A stretch of DNA of 64,000 nucleotides from Amycolatopsis thermophila (GTDB lineage Bacteria > Actinomycetota > Actinomycetes > Mycobacteriales > Pseudonocardiaceae): positions 1 to 64,000 of the forward strand of contig NZ_JAUSUT010000001.1 of assembly GCF_030814215.1 (NCBI RefSeq). The letters run 5' to 3'. The notes beneath the pieces were generated by a model that was not told where the DNA came from, did not search any database, and worked only from the letters and a program-made list of their open reading frames with translations. Below are positions 24,945 through 34,571 of the stretch, piece after piece (positions within the stretch are counted from its first letter, which is position 1; each line of letters begins with the position of its first letter). A program made the position numbers and the translations under genes.

Positions 24945-27554
24945 CCCGTCACCGGGGGAACGGCGCCGCGCGGCCAGCTCCGCGCGGGACCGGATGCCGA
25001 GCTTGGCGTAGATCCGGGTGAGGTGGTATTGCACCGTCTTGGTGGACAGGAACAGCTCCGCCGCGACCTCCCGGTTGGACAGTCCACTCGCGACCAGCTG
25101 GGACACCGCCTCCTCCTGGGGCGTCAGCTCGTCGAACCCGCGGTCGCCGCGCGGGGCGTGCACGCCGCCGGCCTTGAGCTCGCGGTCGCAGCGCGCCACG
25201 TAGGTGGCGGCTCCCAGTGCCGCGAACGCGTCGCGCGCCGTGGTGAACACGGTGTCCGCCTCGCGGCGTTTACCCGCGCGGCGCAGGATCTGGCCGTAGG
25301 CGAAGTTCACCCGCGCCAGGTCGTAGCGCAGCGGCAGGTCCTCCAGCAGGCCGACGGCCTCGTCGAACGCCGCCCGCGCGCCGTCCAGGTCGCCCCGCGT
25401 GCCCCGGAGCCGGCCGCGGGCGGCGCCCAGCCGGGCCCGCGCCGACGCCCGGTCCCGCTGTGCCGCGAGCCGCTCGTGCGGCACCAGGAACGCGTCCGCC
25501 TCGGCAGTCTTGCCCTCCAGGACCAGCGCGTGCGCGTACATCTCCGCCCACGGCCAGTACCCCGGCTCGTCGATGCTCCCGCCCGCCCACGGCAGGGTGA
25601 GCGGGCGCAGCGCGCGCAGCACGCCGGCCGAATCGGCGCGGGCTTCGGCGATCTGGGCGCGCGCCAGGCACGACGGCACGCGCATGATCTCGTAGTCCTG
25701 CGGCCCGGCGTCGGCGCGGCGCAACGCTTCCTCGGCCCGGTCCCAGTCGCCGCGCAGCGCGTGCACGGCGACCGTGGTCCACGCCAGCAGCGGTCCGGCC
25801 AGCACGATGCCGGAGCGGTCCAGCAGTGGCTCGGCCTCCGCGACCGTGCGCAGCGCGTCGTCCCACTCCCCCGTCACGAACTGCGCCCGCGCCAGCCAGC
25901 CCCGCGCCCACAGCGAGATCCGCGTCGAACCGCCCAGGAACGTGGTGGGCACCGAGATCTCCAGGTCGGTGCGCGCCTCGTCGATCGCGTCGACCATCAG
26001 GTTCAGCCAGCCCCGGCCCATCAGGATCCGCTGCGCCTGCGCGCCGTGCTGCACGCGTTCGGCCAGCGCGTCGTAGCCGGCCAGCGCCTCGTCCGCGCGC
26101 CCGCTGCCGGCCAGGCCCAGACCCCGGATCGCCGCCGCCTCGACCGCCGCCGGCGCGTCCGGCCGCACCAGCGAGATCGCGCGGTCGGCCCAGCGCACCA
26201 TGTCCCCGGCCTGGCACCGGGACAGCGAGTGCAGCACGTAACGCTGGCAGATCAGAGCCGCCACCTCGGGCTCCCGCTCGGCGTTGACCAGGTCCCAGGC
26301 CCGGCCGAGACGGGTTTCCGCCTCGGCGGCGCGGCCGCGCACGATCGCCAGGTAGCCGAGGACGGCGTTGCGCAGCGGCGTCTCCCGCAGGCTCTCCACC
26401 GCCGGGACCAGGGCGGCCGCGGCGAACGCGTCGCCGGCGCCGATCAAGGCGTCCACCGCCCGGGTGAGCCGGCTTTCACGCAGCAGCCGGTCGTCGGTGA
26501 GGCGGCTGGCGTCGGACAGCAGCGACGCCGCCACACCCCAGGCACCTTCGGCGGCGCGTTCCGCGGCCAGTTCGTCGAGCCGGTCGGCGACCGCGGCGTC
26601 CGGCACCGGCGAGGCGGCGACGAGCAGGTGCATGCGCCGGACCGGGTCGTCGATGAGGTCCGCGGCACGCCGGTGCGCGTCCGCCGCGGCGGCCGGGCCC
26701 ATGGCGGCGAGCACCGCGGCGCGCACCATCTCGTCCGGCGGGCCGGCCTCGGTCAGCCCGCGCGGGGCGAAGGCGACCAGCCCCGCGGCGCACGCCTCGT
26801 CGAGCAGGGGCAGCACGTCGGTGCCGATCCCGGCGAGCGACGCGGCGTCCCGCACCGCGGTGCCGGCCCCGAGCACGGCGAACGCCTCGGCCAGCCGCCG
26901 CGCCTCCGCGGAACAGGAATCCAGGCCCTCGCGCACCCGTGCGGCGACGGCGGCGGGTGCGGGCAGGTCGGGGTCGAACCGCGCCCACGTCGAGGGCGGC
27001 ACCTCGGCGAGCAACTGCACGATGTGACGCGGGATGCCGCCGGTGTGCCGCCAGAGCCGTTCGGCCATCGAGGGGTGCAGCAGGACGCCGTGCGCGGCGG
27101 CGAGTTCACCGACCTCGGGCGCGGTGAGGGGTTCCAGGCGGATCGTGGTGGTCGCGGCGCGGTGCAGCAGTTCCAGCGTCGCCGCCGGGACGTGCGGATC
27201 CCCGCTCACGCAGGTGGCGACGACGAGTGGTCCGGATTCCCCGTGCCGGACCGCGGACACCAGTGCCCGCAACGATTCCGCGTCCGCCCACTGTGCATCG
27301 TCCACAATAGCCACTTCCGGCTCGCCGCCGAGCTGGCCGAGCACGCCGCCGCCGCGGCCGGTTTCCCACGGCACCCCGGTCGCGCGCCGCAGCCCGGAGC
27401 CGTGCCGCGCGGCGAACTCGTCGGCCAGCGCGGTGCGCCCGACCCCGGCCGGGCCCGTGACCAGCACGAACGCCGGCTCGTCCCGGGCCGCGGCGTTGTC
27501 CAGGACGGCGAGCGCGGCGGCGCGGGCGATCAGCTGCGGGCGACGGTGGACCAC
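24939..27554 (-). CDS. LuxR family (LAL/MalT-type) ATPase regulator
   Basis: An 871-residue large ATP-binding LuxR regulator, starting at GTG 27554. N-terminal AAA/NTPase with Walker A GPAGVGRTAL (about 35-44) and Walker B VAIVDDAQW; a long TPR-like helical middle; C-terminal LuxR HTH LTPQEEAVSQLVASGLSNRE and then STKTVQYHLTRIYAKLGI (about 810-862). It ends convergently with the CDF gene (6-bp overlap). It is followed at its start side, 32 bp away, by the end of the glpK-hemerythrin gene, also on the minus strand, so read-through from that gene is possible. Target genes unknown. Confidence 0.93.
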   Translation of the reverse strand: MVHRRPQLIARAAALAVLDNAAARDEPAFVLVTGPAGVGRTALADEFAARHGSGLRRATGVPWETGRGGGVLGQLGGEPEVAIVDDAQWADAESLRALVSAVRHGESGPLVVATCVSGDPHVPAATLELLHRAATTTIRLEPLTAPEVGELAAAHGVLLHPSMAERLWRHTGGIPRHIVQLLAEVPPSTWARFDPDLPAPAAVAARVREGLDSCSAEARRLAEAFAVLGAGTAVRDAASLAGIGTDVLPLLDEACAAGLVAFAPRGLTEAGPPDEMVRAAVLAAMGPAAAADAHRRAADLIDDPVRRMHLLVAASPVPDAAVADRLDELAAERAAEGAWGVAASLLSDASRLTDDRLLRESRLTRAVDALIGAGDAFAAAALVPAVESLRETPLRNAVLGYLAIVRGRAAEAETRLGRAWDLVNAEREPEVAALICQRYVLHSLSRCQAGDMVRWADRAISLVRPDAPAAVEAAAIRGLGLAGSGRADEALAGYDALAERVQHGAQAQRILMGRGWLNLMVDAIDEARTDLEISVPTTFLGGSTRISLWARGWLARAQFVTGEWDDALRTVAEAEPLLDRSGIVLAGPLLAWTTVAVHALRGDWDRAEEALRRADAGPQDYEIMRVPSCLARAQIAEARADSAGVLRALRPLTLPWAGGSIDEPGYWPWAEMYAHALVLEGKTAEADAFLVPHERLAAQRDRASARARLGAARGRLRGTRGDLDGARAAFDEAVGLLEDLPLRYDLARVNFAYGQILRRAGKRREADTVFTTARDAFAALGAATYVARCDRELKAGGVHAPRGDRGFDELTPQEEAVSQLVASGLSNREVAAELFLSTKTVQYHLTRIYAKLGIRSRAELAARRRSPGDGS

Positions 27555-27586
27555 ACGGCCACTCTAGGCCGACGCCACCCGCGCAC

Positions 27587-29527
27587 TCACAGCTGAACCC
27601 CGCCCCGCGGATCCGGGCCGCCGGCACGGGCCCGCTCCAGGCGCCGCGCGCGCTCGGCGGCGAACGCCCTGCCCAGGCCGAGCCGCTCGGCGGGGGACAC
27701 GGTGCGCCGCAGCTCGTTGAGCAGCCCCCGCTCCTCGCCGCGGATGTGCTCGTCCACGGCGTTCTCCAGGCGCAGCAACGCCTTCTCCCCCTCCGGCCCG
27801 GGCTCGGTGATCGCCCGGACGTCGGCGGAGACGTCCGGGCCGGGCTCGGACGGGTGGAGCACGCGCTCGGTCGCCGCGGCGTGCGCGGTCAGCAGCGCGG
27901 CCAGCTCGGCCGTCAGCAAATCCCGGTCCGCCTGCTCGTCCCGCAACCCGCGGAACAGCTCTTCGAGGCGGCGGTGGTCGGCCTGGACCAGTTCCGTCAC
28001 GTCCGATCCCGGCGTCGCGGCGGGGGCCGGGCGGGTCCAGCCGAAGGTCAGCGCCACCGCCTGCCGCCACTGCGCGTACTCCCGCTCGCGCCGCGCCAGG
28101 TCCATCTCGGGCAGCCACTGGGCCGCGCGGTGCCAGTTGCGCCGCAACCCCTCCAGGTCCGGCCAGTACCCCACCGACAGCCCCGCCGCGTAGGCAGCGC
28201 CCAGCGACACCGTCTCGGCGACCATGGGCCGGACCACCGGCACGTCGAGGACGTCGGCGACGAACTGCATGAGCAGGTTGTCCGCGGTCATCCCGCCGTC
28301 CACCCGCAGGGTCGACAGCGCGAGGCCGGAGTCGGCGTTCATCGCCTCGACCACCTCGCGGGTCTGCCAGCCGGTGGCCTCCAGCACGGCCCTGGCGAGG
28401 TGCCCCTTGGTGATGTAGGACGTCAGCCCCGCGATCACCCCGCGCGCCTCGCTGTGCCAGTGCGGGGCGAACAGGCCCGAGAAGGCGGGCACGATGTAGC
28501 ACCCGCCGTTGTCGGAGACCGTGCGCGCCAGCGTCTCGATCTCCGGCGCGCTGCTGATCAGCCCGAGCCCGTCGCGGAACCACTGCACCAGCGACCCGGT
28601 CACCGCGATCGAGCCCTCGAGCGCGTACACCGCGGGTTCGTCGCCGATCCGGAAGCCGACCGTGGTGAGCATGCCGTGGGTGGACAGCACCGGCGTGGTG
28701 CCGGTGTTGAGCAGCAGGAAGCTGCCGGTGCCGTAGGTGCACTTCGCCTCGCCCGGCGCGAAGCAGGTCTGGCCGAACAGCGCCGCCTGCTGGTCGCCGA
28801 GCGCGGCGGCGATGTCGATGCCCGGCACCACGCGGGAGGTCGTGCCGTACACCTCGGTCGAGGAGCGGATCTCGGGCAGCATCACGCGCGGCACGTCGAA
28901 GAACTCGAGCAGCTCGTCGTCCCAGGACAACGTGCGCAGGTTCATCAGCATCGTGCGGGAGGCGTTGGTGACGTCGGTGACGTGCACCCCGCCGTCGGGT
29001 CCGCCGGTGAGGTTCCAGATCAGCCAGGTCTCGATCGTGCCGAACAGCACCTCGCCGCGCTCGGCCCGCTCCCGCAGCCCCGGGGTGTGCTCCAGCTGCC
29101 AGCGCAGGCGCGGCGCGGAGAAGTACGTGGCCAGCGGCAGCCCGCACAACCGGCGGACCCGGTCCGCGCCCGGCTCGCGGGCCAGCTGGTCGACCATCCC
29201 GTCGGTGCGGGTGTCCTGCCAGACGATCGCGCGGCCGACCGGGACGCCGGTCCGGCGGTCCCACAGCACGGTCGTCTCGCGCTGGTTGGCGATGCCCAGA
29301 GCGGCGACCTGCCCGGCCTCGATCCCCGCGTCGGACAGCGCCTGCGGGACCACCCGGCCGAGGTTGCGCCAGATCTCGACGGCGTCGTGCTCGACCCAGC
29401 CCGGTCGCGGGAAGTGCTGCTGGTGCTCGCGCTGGGCCACCGAGACCAGGCGCCCACGGGCGTCGAACAGGATGCACCGGGTCGACGTCGTGCCCTGGTC
29501 GATCGCCATCACGTAGCGCTGCACCAT
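27587..29527 (-). CDS. Glycerol kinase fused to a C-terminal hemerythrin-like (HHE) domain
   Basis: A 646-residue protein in one uninterrupted frame; ATG 29527 follows GAGGAGG. Residues 1-497 are a complete FGGY glycerol kinase: [34 protein letters not shown] with catalytic D245, [23 protein letters not shown]. After a short Pro/Ala linker (498-508), residues 509-625 form a four-helix hemerythrin-like domain: DH518RRLEEL, TAH549AAATE554, DEH594IRGEE. Normal GlpK is about 500 residues and lacks this part. The HHE domain suggests a di-iron oxygen, redox or NO sensor controlling the kinase. A second, standard GlpK lies at 31296. The IclR gene ends 16 bp before its start. Confidence 0.88.
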   Translation of the reverse strand: MVQRYVMAIDQGTTSTRCILFDARGRLVSVAQREHQQHFPRPGWVEHDAVEIWRNLGRVVPQALSDAGIEAGQVAALGIANQRETTVLWDRRTGVPVGRAIVWQDTRTDGMVDQLAREPGADRVRRLCGLPLATYFSAPRLRWQLEHTPGLRERAERGEVLFGTIETWLIWNLTGGPDGGVHVTDVTNASRTMLMNLRTLSWDDELLEFFDVPRVMLPEIRSSTEVYGTTSRVVPGIDIAAALGDQQAALFGQTCFAPGEAKCTYGTGSFLLLNTGTTPVLSTHGMLTTVGFRIGDEPAVYALEGSIAVTGSLVQWFRDGLGLISSAPEIETLARTVSDNGGCYIVPAFSGLFAPHWHSEARGVIAGLTSYITKGHLARAVLEATGWQTREVVEAMNADSGLALSTLRVDGGMTADNLLMQFVADVLDVPVVRPMVAETVSLGAAYAAGLSVGYWPDLEGLRRNWHRAAQWLPEMDLARREREYAQWRQAVALTFGWTRPAPAATPGSDVTELVQADHRRLEELFRGLRDEQADRDLLTAELAALLTAHAAATERVLHPSEPGPDVSADVRAITEPGPEGEKALLRLENAVDEHIRGEERGLLNELRRTVSPAERLGLGRAFAAERARRLERARAGGPDPRGGVQL

Positions 29528-29543
29528 GCGGGCGGCCTCCTCG

Positions 29544-30308
29544 TCACCGGGATGCGACGAGGTCGCGGGACACCGCCCGGGCCGCGTCGCGGACGTAGGC
29601 GAGCAGCCGCGGTTTCGGGCTCCCGCCGGGTTCGCAGATCCGGTCCTCCGCGCCGGACACGCCGATCGCCCCGACCACGATGCCACCGTGGCCGCGGATG
29701 GGCGCGGCGATCCCGGCCTCGCCGGGGACCAGTTCACCGCGCTCGCCGGCCCAGCCCGCCCGGCGGACCTCGGCGAGCGCGTGTTTGATCGCCGCCGGGG
29801 TGACCAGCGTCCGGCGCGTGTAGGACTCCGGCTCGCCGGAGCGCCACGACGCCGCCAGCGCCGCGTCGTAGGCCAGCAGGACCTTGCCCAGCGCGGTCGC
29901 GTGCGGCGGCAGCAGGGCGCCGACGTCGAGGGTCTGCGGGGTGTCGTCCGGGCGGAAGACGTGGTGCACGACCAGCACCCGCCCGTCCAGCGGCGCGCCG
30001 ATGCGCACCGTCTCCCCGCTGCGGGCCGCCAGCGCGTCGGCCCAGTTGATGGCCCGCGAGCGCAGCTCGTTCACGTCGAGGTAGCTGGTGCCCAGGTGCA
30101 GCAGCGCGGCGCCGAGCTGGTACTTGCCGGTGTCGCGGTCCTGCTCGACGAACCCGACGCCGGCCAGCGTGCGGAGGATGCCGTGCGCGGTGCCCTTCGC
30201 CAGCTCCAGCGACTCGGCGATCTCGGCCACCCCCAGCCGCCCGGAGCCGCGCGCCAGCAGCCGCAGCATCGCGGCGGCGCGCTCGATGGACTGGATGGGA
30301 CCCGGCAC
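29544..30308 (-). CDS. IclR family transcriptional regulator (GylR-like)
   Basis: A 254-residue IclR regulator. GTG 30308 ([18 protein letters not shown]) is the usual family start; an upstream start would read through the operator. Winged HTH at 8-70 ([20 protein letters not shown]), effector domain about 85-245 ending in [12 protein letters not shown]. Context (glpK fusion 16 bp downstream, glpF-glpK-glpD divergent) matches GylR, the glycerol-operon repressor of streptomycetes, which responds to glycerol-3-phosphate. A perfect palindrome lies 27 bp upstream of its start. Confidence 0.92.
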   Translation of the reverse strand: MPGPIQSIERAAAMLRLLARGSGRLGVAEIAESLELAKGTAHGILRTLAGVGFVEQDRDTGKYQLGAALLHLGTSYLDVNELRSRAINWADALAARSGETVRIGAPLDGRVLVVHHVFRPDDTPQTLDVGALLPPHATALGKVLLAYDAALAASWRSGEPESYTRRTLVTPAAIKHALAEVRRAGWAGERGELVPGEAGIAAPIRGHGGIVVGAIGVSGAEDRICEPGGSPKPRLLAYVRDAARAVSRDLVASR

Positions 30309-30335
30309 AGGCGGGACCCTAACCGACCGGCGGCC

Positions 30336-30352
30336 GTTCGACAATGTCGAAC
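30336..30352. promoter_or_regulatory. Probable IclR/GylR operator, perfect copy
   Basis: GTTCGAC-AAT-GTCGAAC, a perfect 7-bp inverted repeat with 3-bp centre, in the divergent region between the IclR gene and glpF. A related site follows 30 bp away. Confidence 0.75.
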
Positions 30353-30365
30353 CGCGCCCCGGAGT

Positions 30366-30382
30366 GTTCGACAATGCTGACC
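30366..30382. promoter_or_regulatory. Probable IclR/GylR operator, degenerate copy
   Basis: GTTCGAC-AAT-GCTGACC: the left arm and centre are identical to the 30336 site, the right arm is degenerate. Spacing start to start is 30 bp, about three helical turns, as for paired dimers on one face. Confidence 0.6.
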
Positions 30383-30461
30383 GCGGCGCGTTGCCCCGGT
30401 CTCACCCGCGGTCGTAGCTTCGGCGGACCAAGGGGGGAAACGGTCCTTTGTGGAGGAAGCA

Positions 30462-31277
30462 ATGACGCGAAGCCTCAAGGCGCGCGGGCTCGGTGGCGAA
30501 CTCGCCGCCGAGTTCGTGGGCACGATGATCCTCATCCTGTTCGGGTGCGGGGTGGTGGCGCAGGTCGCGGCCGCCGGTATCGGGGACCACGACAGCATCG
30601 CCTGGGCCTGGGGACTCGGCGTGACGCTCGGCGTCTACGTCGCCTCGCGGGTCAGCGGCGCCCACCTCAACCCCGCGGTCACCGTCGCGCTGGCCGTGTT
30701 CCAGGGGTTCTCCTGGCGCAAGGTGGCCCCCTACGCACTGGCCCAGACCGCCGGTGCGTTCATCGCCGCGCTGCTCGTGCGCTGGAACTACACCGAGGTC
30801 CTGCACGCCGCGGACCCGGGGCTGACGATCAAGACCCAGGGCGTGTTCTCGACGCTGCCGGGCAACGGCACGCTGCCGGTGGGCGACTGGGGCGCCTTCC
30901 GCGACCAGGTGATCGGCACCGCGATCCTGGCCCTGGTCATCTTCGCCATCACCGACCTGCGCAACACCGCGCCCGCGGCGAACCTCGGCCCGGTCGTGGT
31001 CGGATTCCTGGTGGTCGCGATCGGCATGGCTTGGGGCACGAACGCCGGTTACGCGATCAACCCGGCCCGCGACTTCGGCCCGCGCCTGGCGTCCTGGCTC
31101 ACCGGCTACGACACCGCGTGGAACGACCAGTACGGCAACCCGTACTGGTGGGTCCCGATCGTCGCCCCGCTGATCGGCGCCGTGATCGGCGGCGGCATCT
31201 ACAAGTACTTCATCAGCCGCCACCTGCCCCGCAGCGAGGACATCGGCCCCGCCAAGGCCCTCGAGCCGTCCGCCTGA
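30462..31277 (+). CDS. glpF: Glycerol uptake facilitator (aquaporin GlpF)
   Basis: A 271-residue MIP channel. ATG 30462 after GGAGGAAG. The two NPA boxes are SGAHLNPAVTVA and GYAINPARDFGPR; the Asp after the second NPAR marks an aquaglyceroporin. Six transmembrane helices plus two half-helices fit. First gene of the glpF-glpK-glpD operon, transcribed away from the IclR regulator. Confidence 0.95.
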   Translation: MTRSLKARGLGGELAAEFVGTMILILFGCGVVAQVAAAGIGDHDSIAWAWGLGVTLGVYVASRVSGAHLNPAVTVALAVFQGFSWRKVAPYALAQTAGAFIAALLVRWNYTEVLHAADPGLTIKTQGVFSTLPGNGTLPVGDWGAFRDQVIGTAILALVIFAITDLRNTAPAANLGPVVVGFLVVAIGMAWGTNAGYAINPARDFGPRLASWLTGYDTAWNDQYGNPYWWVPIVAPLIGAVIGGGIYKYFISRHLPRSEDIGPAKALEPSA

Positions 31278-31295
31278 GTTCACGAAGGAGTGACC

Positions 31296-32807
31296 ATGCC
31301 CGATTTCGTCGGTGCCGTCGACCAGGGCACGACCAGCACCCGATTCATGATCTTCGACCACGGCGGCAACGAGATCGCCCGCCACCAGCTCGAGCACGAG
31401 CAGATCCTGCCCCGGCCGGGCTGGGTGGAGCACAACCCGACCGAGATCTGGGAGCGCACCCGCGCCGTGATCGCGAGCGCGCTGACCAAGGCGAACCTGA
31501 CGGCCGGCGATCTCGCCGCGCTGGGCATCACCAACCAGCGCGAGACCACCGTGGTGTGGAACCGCCGCACCGGCCGCCCCTACACGAACGCGATCGTGTG
31601 GCAGGACACCCGCACCGACCGGATCGCCTCCGCGCTCGAACGCGGCGGCCAGGGTGACGTCATCCGGCGCAAGGCGGGCCTCCCCCCGGCGACCTACTTC
31701 TCCGGCGGGAAGCTGCAGTGGATCCTGGAGAACGTCGACGGCGTCCGCGCCGACGCCGAGAACGGGGACGCGCTGTTCGGCACCACCGACAGCTGGCTCA
31801 TCTGGAACCTCACCGGCGGCACCGACGGCGGGGTGCACGTCACCGACGTCACCAACGCCTCCCGCACCATGCTGATGGACCTGGAGACGCTGGACTGGGA
31901 CGACGAGCTGCTGTCGTTCTTCGGCATCCCCCGGCGCATGCTGCCGGAGATCAAGTCGTCCTCGGTCCACTTCGGCACCACCCGCTCCGACGGCCCGCTC
32001 GGCGGCGAGATCGCGATCACCGGTGTGCTGGGCGACCAGCAGGCGGCCACCGTCGGCCAGGTGTGCTTCCGCCCCGGCTCGGCCAAGAACACCTACGGCA
32101 CGGGCAACTTCCTGCTGCTCAACACCGGGCACGAGCTGGTGCGCTCGAAGCACGGGCTGCTGACCACGCTGTGCTACCGCTTCGGCGACGACAAGCCGGT
32201 GTACGCGCTGGAGGGTTCGATCGCCGTCACCGGGTCGGCCGTGCAGTGGCTGCGCGACCAGCTGGGCATCATCAGCGGCGCGTCGCAGAGCGAGACGCTG
32301 GCCCGGCAGGTCGACGACAACGGCGGCATCTACTTCGTCCCCGCGTTCTCCGGCCTGTTCGCGCCGTACTGGCGTTCCGACGCGCGCGGCGCGATCGTCG
32401 GCCTGACCCGCGCCACCACCAACGCCCACCTGGCGCGGGCGACCCTGGAGTCGATCTGCTACCAGACGCGCGACGTCGTGGAGGCGATGCAGAACGACTC
32501 CGGCGTCCCGCTCGACGTGCTGCGCGTGGACGGCGGGGTCACCGCGAACGAGCTGTGCATGCAGCTGCAGGCGGACATCCTCGGCGTGCCGGTGTCCCGG
32601 CCGGTCGTCGCCGAGACCACCGCGCTCGGGGCCGCCTACGCGGCCGGGCTGGCCGTCGGGTTCTGGCGGTCGACCGACGAGCTGGAGCAGAACTGGAACG
32701 AGGACCGGCGCTGGGAGCCGTCGTGGAGCGACGCCCAGCGCGCCGAGGGGTACGCCGGCTGGCAGAAGGCCGTCGGACGCACCCTCGACTGGGTCGACGT
32801 CGAATAA
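31296..32807 (+). CDS. glpK: Glycerol kinase GlpK (standard)
   Basis: A 503-residue FGGY kinase forming glycerol-3-phosphate with ATP. ATG 31296 follows GAAGGAG. Motifs: [42 protein letters not shown] (catalytic Asp), [14 protein letters not shown] and [10 protein letters not shown]. It ends after WVDVE with no extra domain, unlike the paralogue at 27587-29527. The gene is 18 bp after glpF and 19 bp before glpD, in one operon. Confidence 0.96.
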   Translation: MPDFVGAVDQGTTSTRFMIFDHGGNEIARHQLEHEQILPRPGWVEHNPTEIWERTRAVIASALTKANLTAGDLAALGITNQRETTVVWNRRTGRPYTNAIVWQDTRTDRIASALERGGQGDVIRRKAGLPPATYFSGGKLQWILENVDGVRADAENGDALFGTTDSWLIWNLTGGTDGGVHVTDVTNASRTMLMDLETLDWDDELLSFFGIPRRMLPEIKSSSVHFGTTRSDGPLGGEIAITGVLGDQQAATVGQVCFRPGSAKNTYGTGNFLLLNTGHELVRSKHGLLTTLCYRFGDDKPVYALEGSIAVTGSAVQWLRDQLGIISGASQSETLARQVDDNGGIYFVPAFSGLFAPYWRSDARGAIVGLTRATTNAHLARATLESICYQTRDVVEAMQNDSGVPLDVLRVDGGVTANELCMQLQADILGVPVSRPVVAETTALGAAYAAGLAVGFWRSTDELEQNWNEDRRWEPSWSDAQRAEGYAGWQKAVGRTLDWVDVE

Positions 32808-32826
32808 CGATCGCAAGGAGAAAGCC

Positions 32827-34515
32827 GTGCCCCAACCCCTGTCCCCCGCCTACCGCGGTGACGCCCTGCGGCGCCTGGCCAACGAAGAGTTCGACGTGCT
32901 CGTCGTCGGCGGCGGCGTGACCGGCGCCGGCGCCGCCCTGGACGCCGCCTCGCGGGGGCTGTCCGTCGCGCTGGTGGAGGCCCGCGACCTCGCCGCCGGC
33001 ACGTCGAGCCGGTCGAGCAAGCTGATCCACGGCGGGCTGCGGTACCTGGAGCAGCTGGACTTCAAGCTGGTGCGGGAGGCGCTGCGCGAGCGCGCTCTGC
33101 TGTTGCGCACGCTCGCGCCGCACCTGGTGCGCCCGGTGAAGTTCCTGGTCCCGCTCAAGCACCGGGTGTGGGAGCGCGGCTACATCGGCGCGGGGGTCAC
33201 GTTGTACGACACGCTCGGCGGGGCGCGGGCGCTGCCGCGGCACCGGCACCTGAGCCGGCGCCGCGCGTTCGAGGTGGCGCCCGGCCTCGCCGAGGACGCG
33301 CTGATCGGCGCGATCCAGTACTACGACGCGCAGGTCGACGACGCCCGGCACACGATGATGATCGCGCGCACGGCCGCGGACCAGGGCGCCGCGGTGGTGA
33401 CGCGCGTGCGGGTCACCTCGCTGGCCCGGGACGGCGAGCGGGTCACCGGCGCGACCGTGGTCGACCGCGAGAGCGGCGCGGAGATCACGGTGCGGGCCCG
33501 CAGCGTGATCTCCGCGACCGGCGTGTGGAGCGACGACATCGCCGAGGCGGCGGGCATTCCGGCGCCGTTCCACGTGCGCGCCTCCAAGGGCATCCACCTG
33601 GTGGTGCCGCGCGCGAAGATCGACCTGGACACCGGGTTGATCCTGCGCACCGAGAAGAGCGTGCTGTTCGTGATCCCGTGGGGCCCGCACTGGATCGTCG
33701 GGACCACCGACACCGAGTGGGACCTGGACCGGGAGCACCCGGCGGCCAGCCGCGCGGACGTGGACTACGTGCTCGACCACGTCAACGCCGTGCTGCGCGA
33801 GCCGCTCACGCACGACGACATCGAAGGTGTCTACGCCGGGCTGCGGCCGTTGCTGGCGGCCAAGGCGACCGCGACCACCAAGCTGTCGCGGGAGCACGCG
33901 GTGGCGCACCCGGTGCCCGGTCTGGTGGTGGTGGCCGGTGGCAAGTACACGACGTACCGCGTGATGGCGGCCGACGCGGTCGACGCGGCGATGTCCGATG
34001 TGGACCGCCCGGCGCCGCCGTCGTGGACCGACCGGCTGCCGATCGTCGGCGCGCGGGGGTACGAGAAGGCCTACGCCGGCCGGCACGAGCTGGCGCGGCG
34101 CGCCGGATTGCCGGTGTCGCGGATCGAGCACCTGCTCGGCCGGTACGGCACCGCCGTCGACGAGGTCCTGGCGCTGACCGCGCAGCAGCCCGAGCTGGCC
34201 GGGGAGATCCCGGGCGCGCCGGAGTACCTCAAGGCGGAGGCGGTGTACGCCGTGACGCACGAAGGCGCGCTGCACCTGGAGGACGTGCTGACGCGGCGGA
34301 CCCGGATCTCGATCGAGCAGCGGGACCGCGGGCTGGCCGCGGCGCCGGTGGTGGCGGATCTGATGGCCCCGCTGCTGGGGTGGTCGGCCTCGCGGCGGGA
34401 CCGCGAAGTGGCCCACTACCGGGCCCGGGTGGACGCGGAGCGCGCGGCGCAGGAGGCCCCGGACGACGCGACGGCGAACGAGAGCCGCCTGGCCGTGCCC
34501 GCCCTGCTGGGCTGA
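32827..34515 (+). CDS. glpD: Glycerol-3-phosphate dehydrogenase GlpD (FAD-dependent)
   Basis: A 562-residue aerobic G3P dehydrogenase, GTG start after AAGGAGAAAG. FAD Rossmann motif VLVVGGGVTGAGAALDAASRG (near 22-42), substrate region TSSRSSKLIHGGLRYLEQ, ISATGVWSDD, and the GlpD helical cap (about 400-545). It feeds electrons into the quinone pool while making dihydroxyacetone phosphate. Last gene of the operon; a strong hairpin follows. Confidence 0.95.
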   Translation: MPQPLSPAYRGDALRRLANEEFDVLVVGGGVTGAGAALDAASRGLSVALVEARDLAAGTSSRSSKLIHGGLRYLEQLDFKLVREALRERALLLRTLAPHLVRPVKFLVPLKHRVWERGYIGAGVTLYDTLGGARALPRHRHLSRRRAFEVAPGLAEDALIGAIQYYDAQVDDARHTMMIARTAADQGAAVVTRVRVTSLARDGERVTGATVVDRESGAEITVRARSVISATGVWSDDIAEAAGIPAPFHVRASKGIHLVVPRAKIDLDTGLILRTEKSVLFVIPWGPHWIVGTTDTEWDLDREHPAASRADVDYVLDHVNAVLREPLTHDDIEGVYAGLRPLLAAKATATTKLSREHAVAHPVPGLVVVAGGKYTTYRVMAADAVDAAMSDVDRPAPPSWTDRLPIVGARGYEKAYAGRHELARRAGLPVSRIEHLLGRYGTAVDEVLALTAQQPELAGEIPGAPEYLKAEAVYAVTHEGALHLEDVLTRRTRISIEQRDRGLAAAPVVADLMAPLLGWSASRRDREVAHYRARVDAERAAQEAPDDATANESRLAVPALLG

Positions 34516-34521
34516 CACCGC

Positions 34522-34561
34522 GCCCCGGGTGATCTCCCTGAGGGGTGGGATCACCCGGGGC
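34522..34561. terminator. Bidirectional hairpin terminator between glpD and the benCD fusion
   Basis: GCCCCGGGTGATC at 34522-34534 pairs perfectly with GATCACCCGGGGC at 34549-34561 (13-bp stem, 14-nt loop). No U-tract, as is common in actinomycetes. Located between two convergent genes, so it could serve both. Confidence 0.8.
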
Positions 34562-34571
34562 ACCGGGGGTG

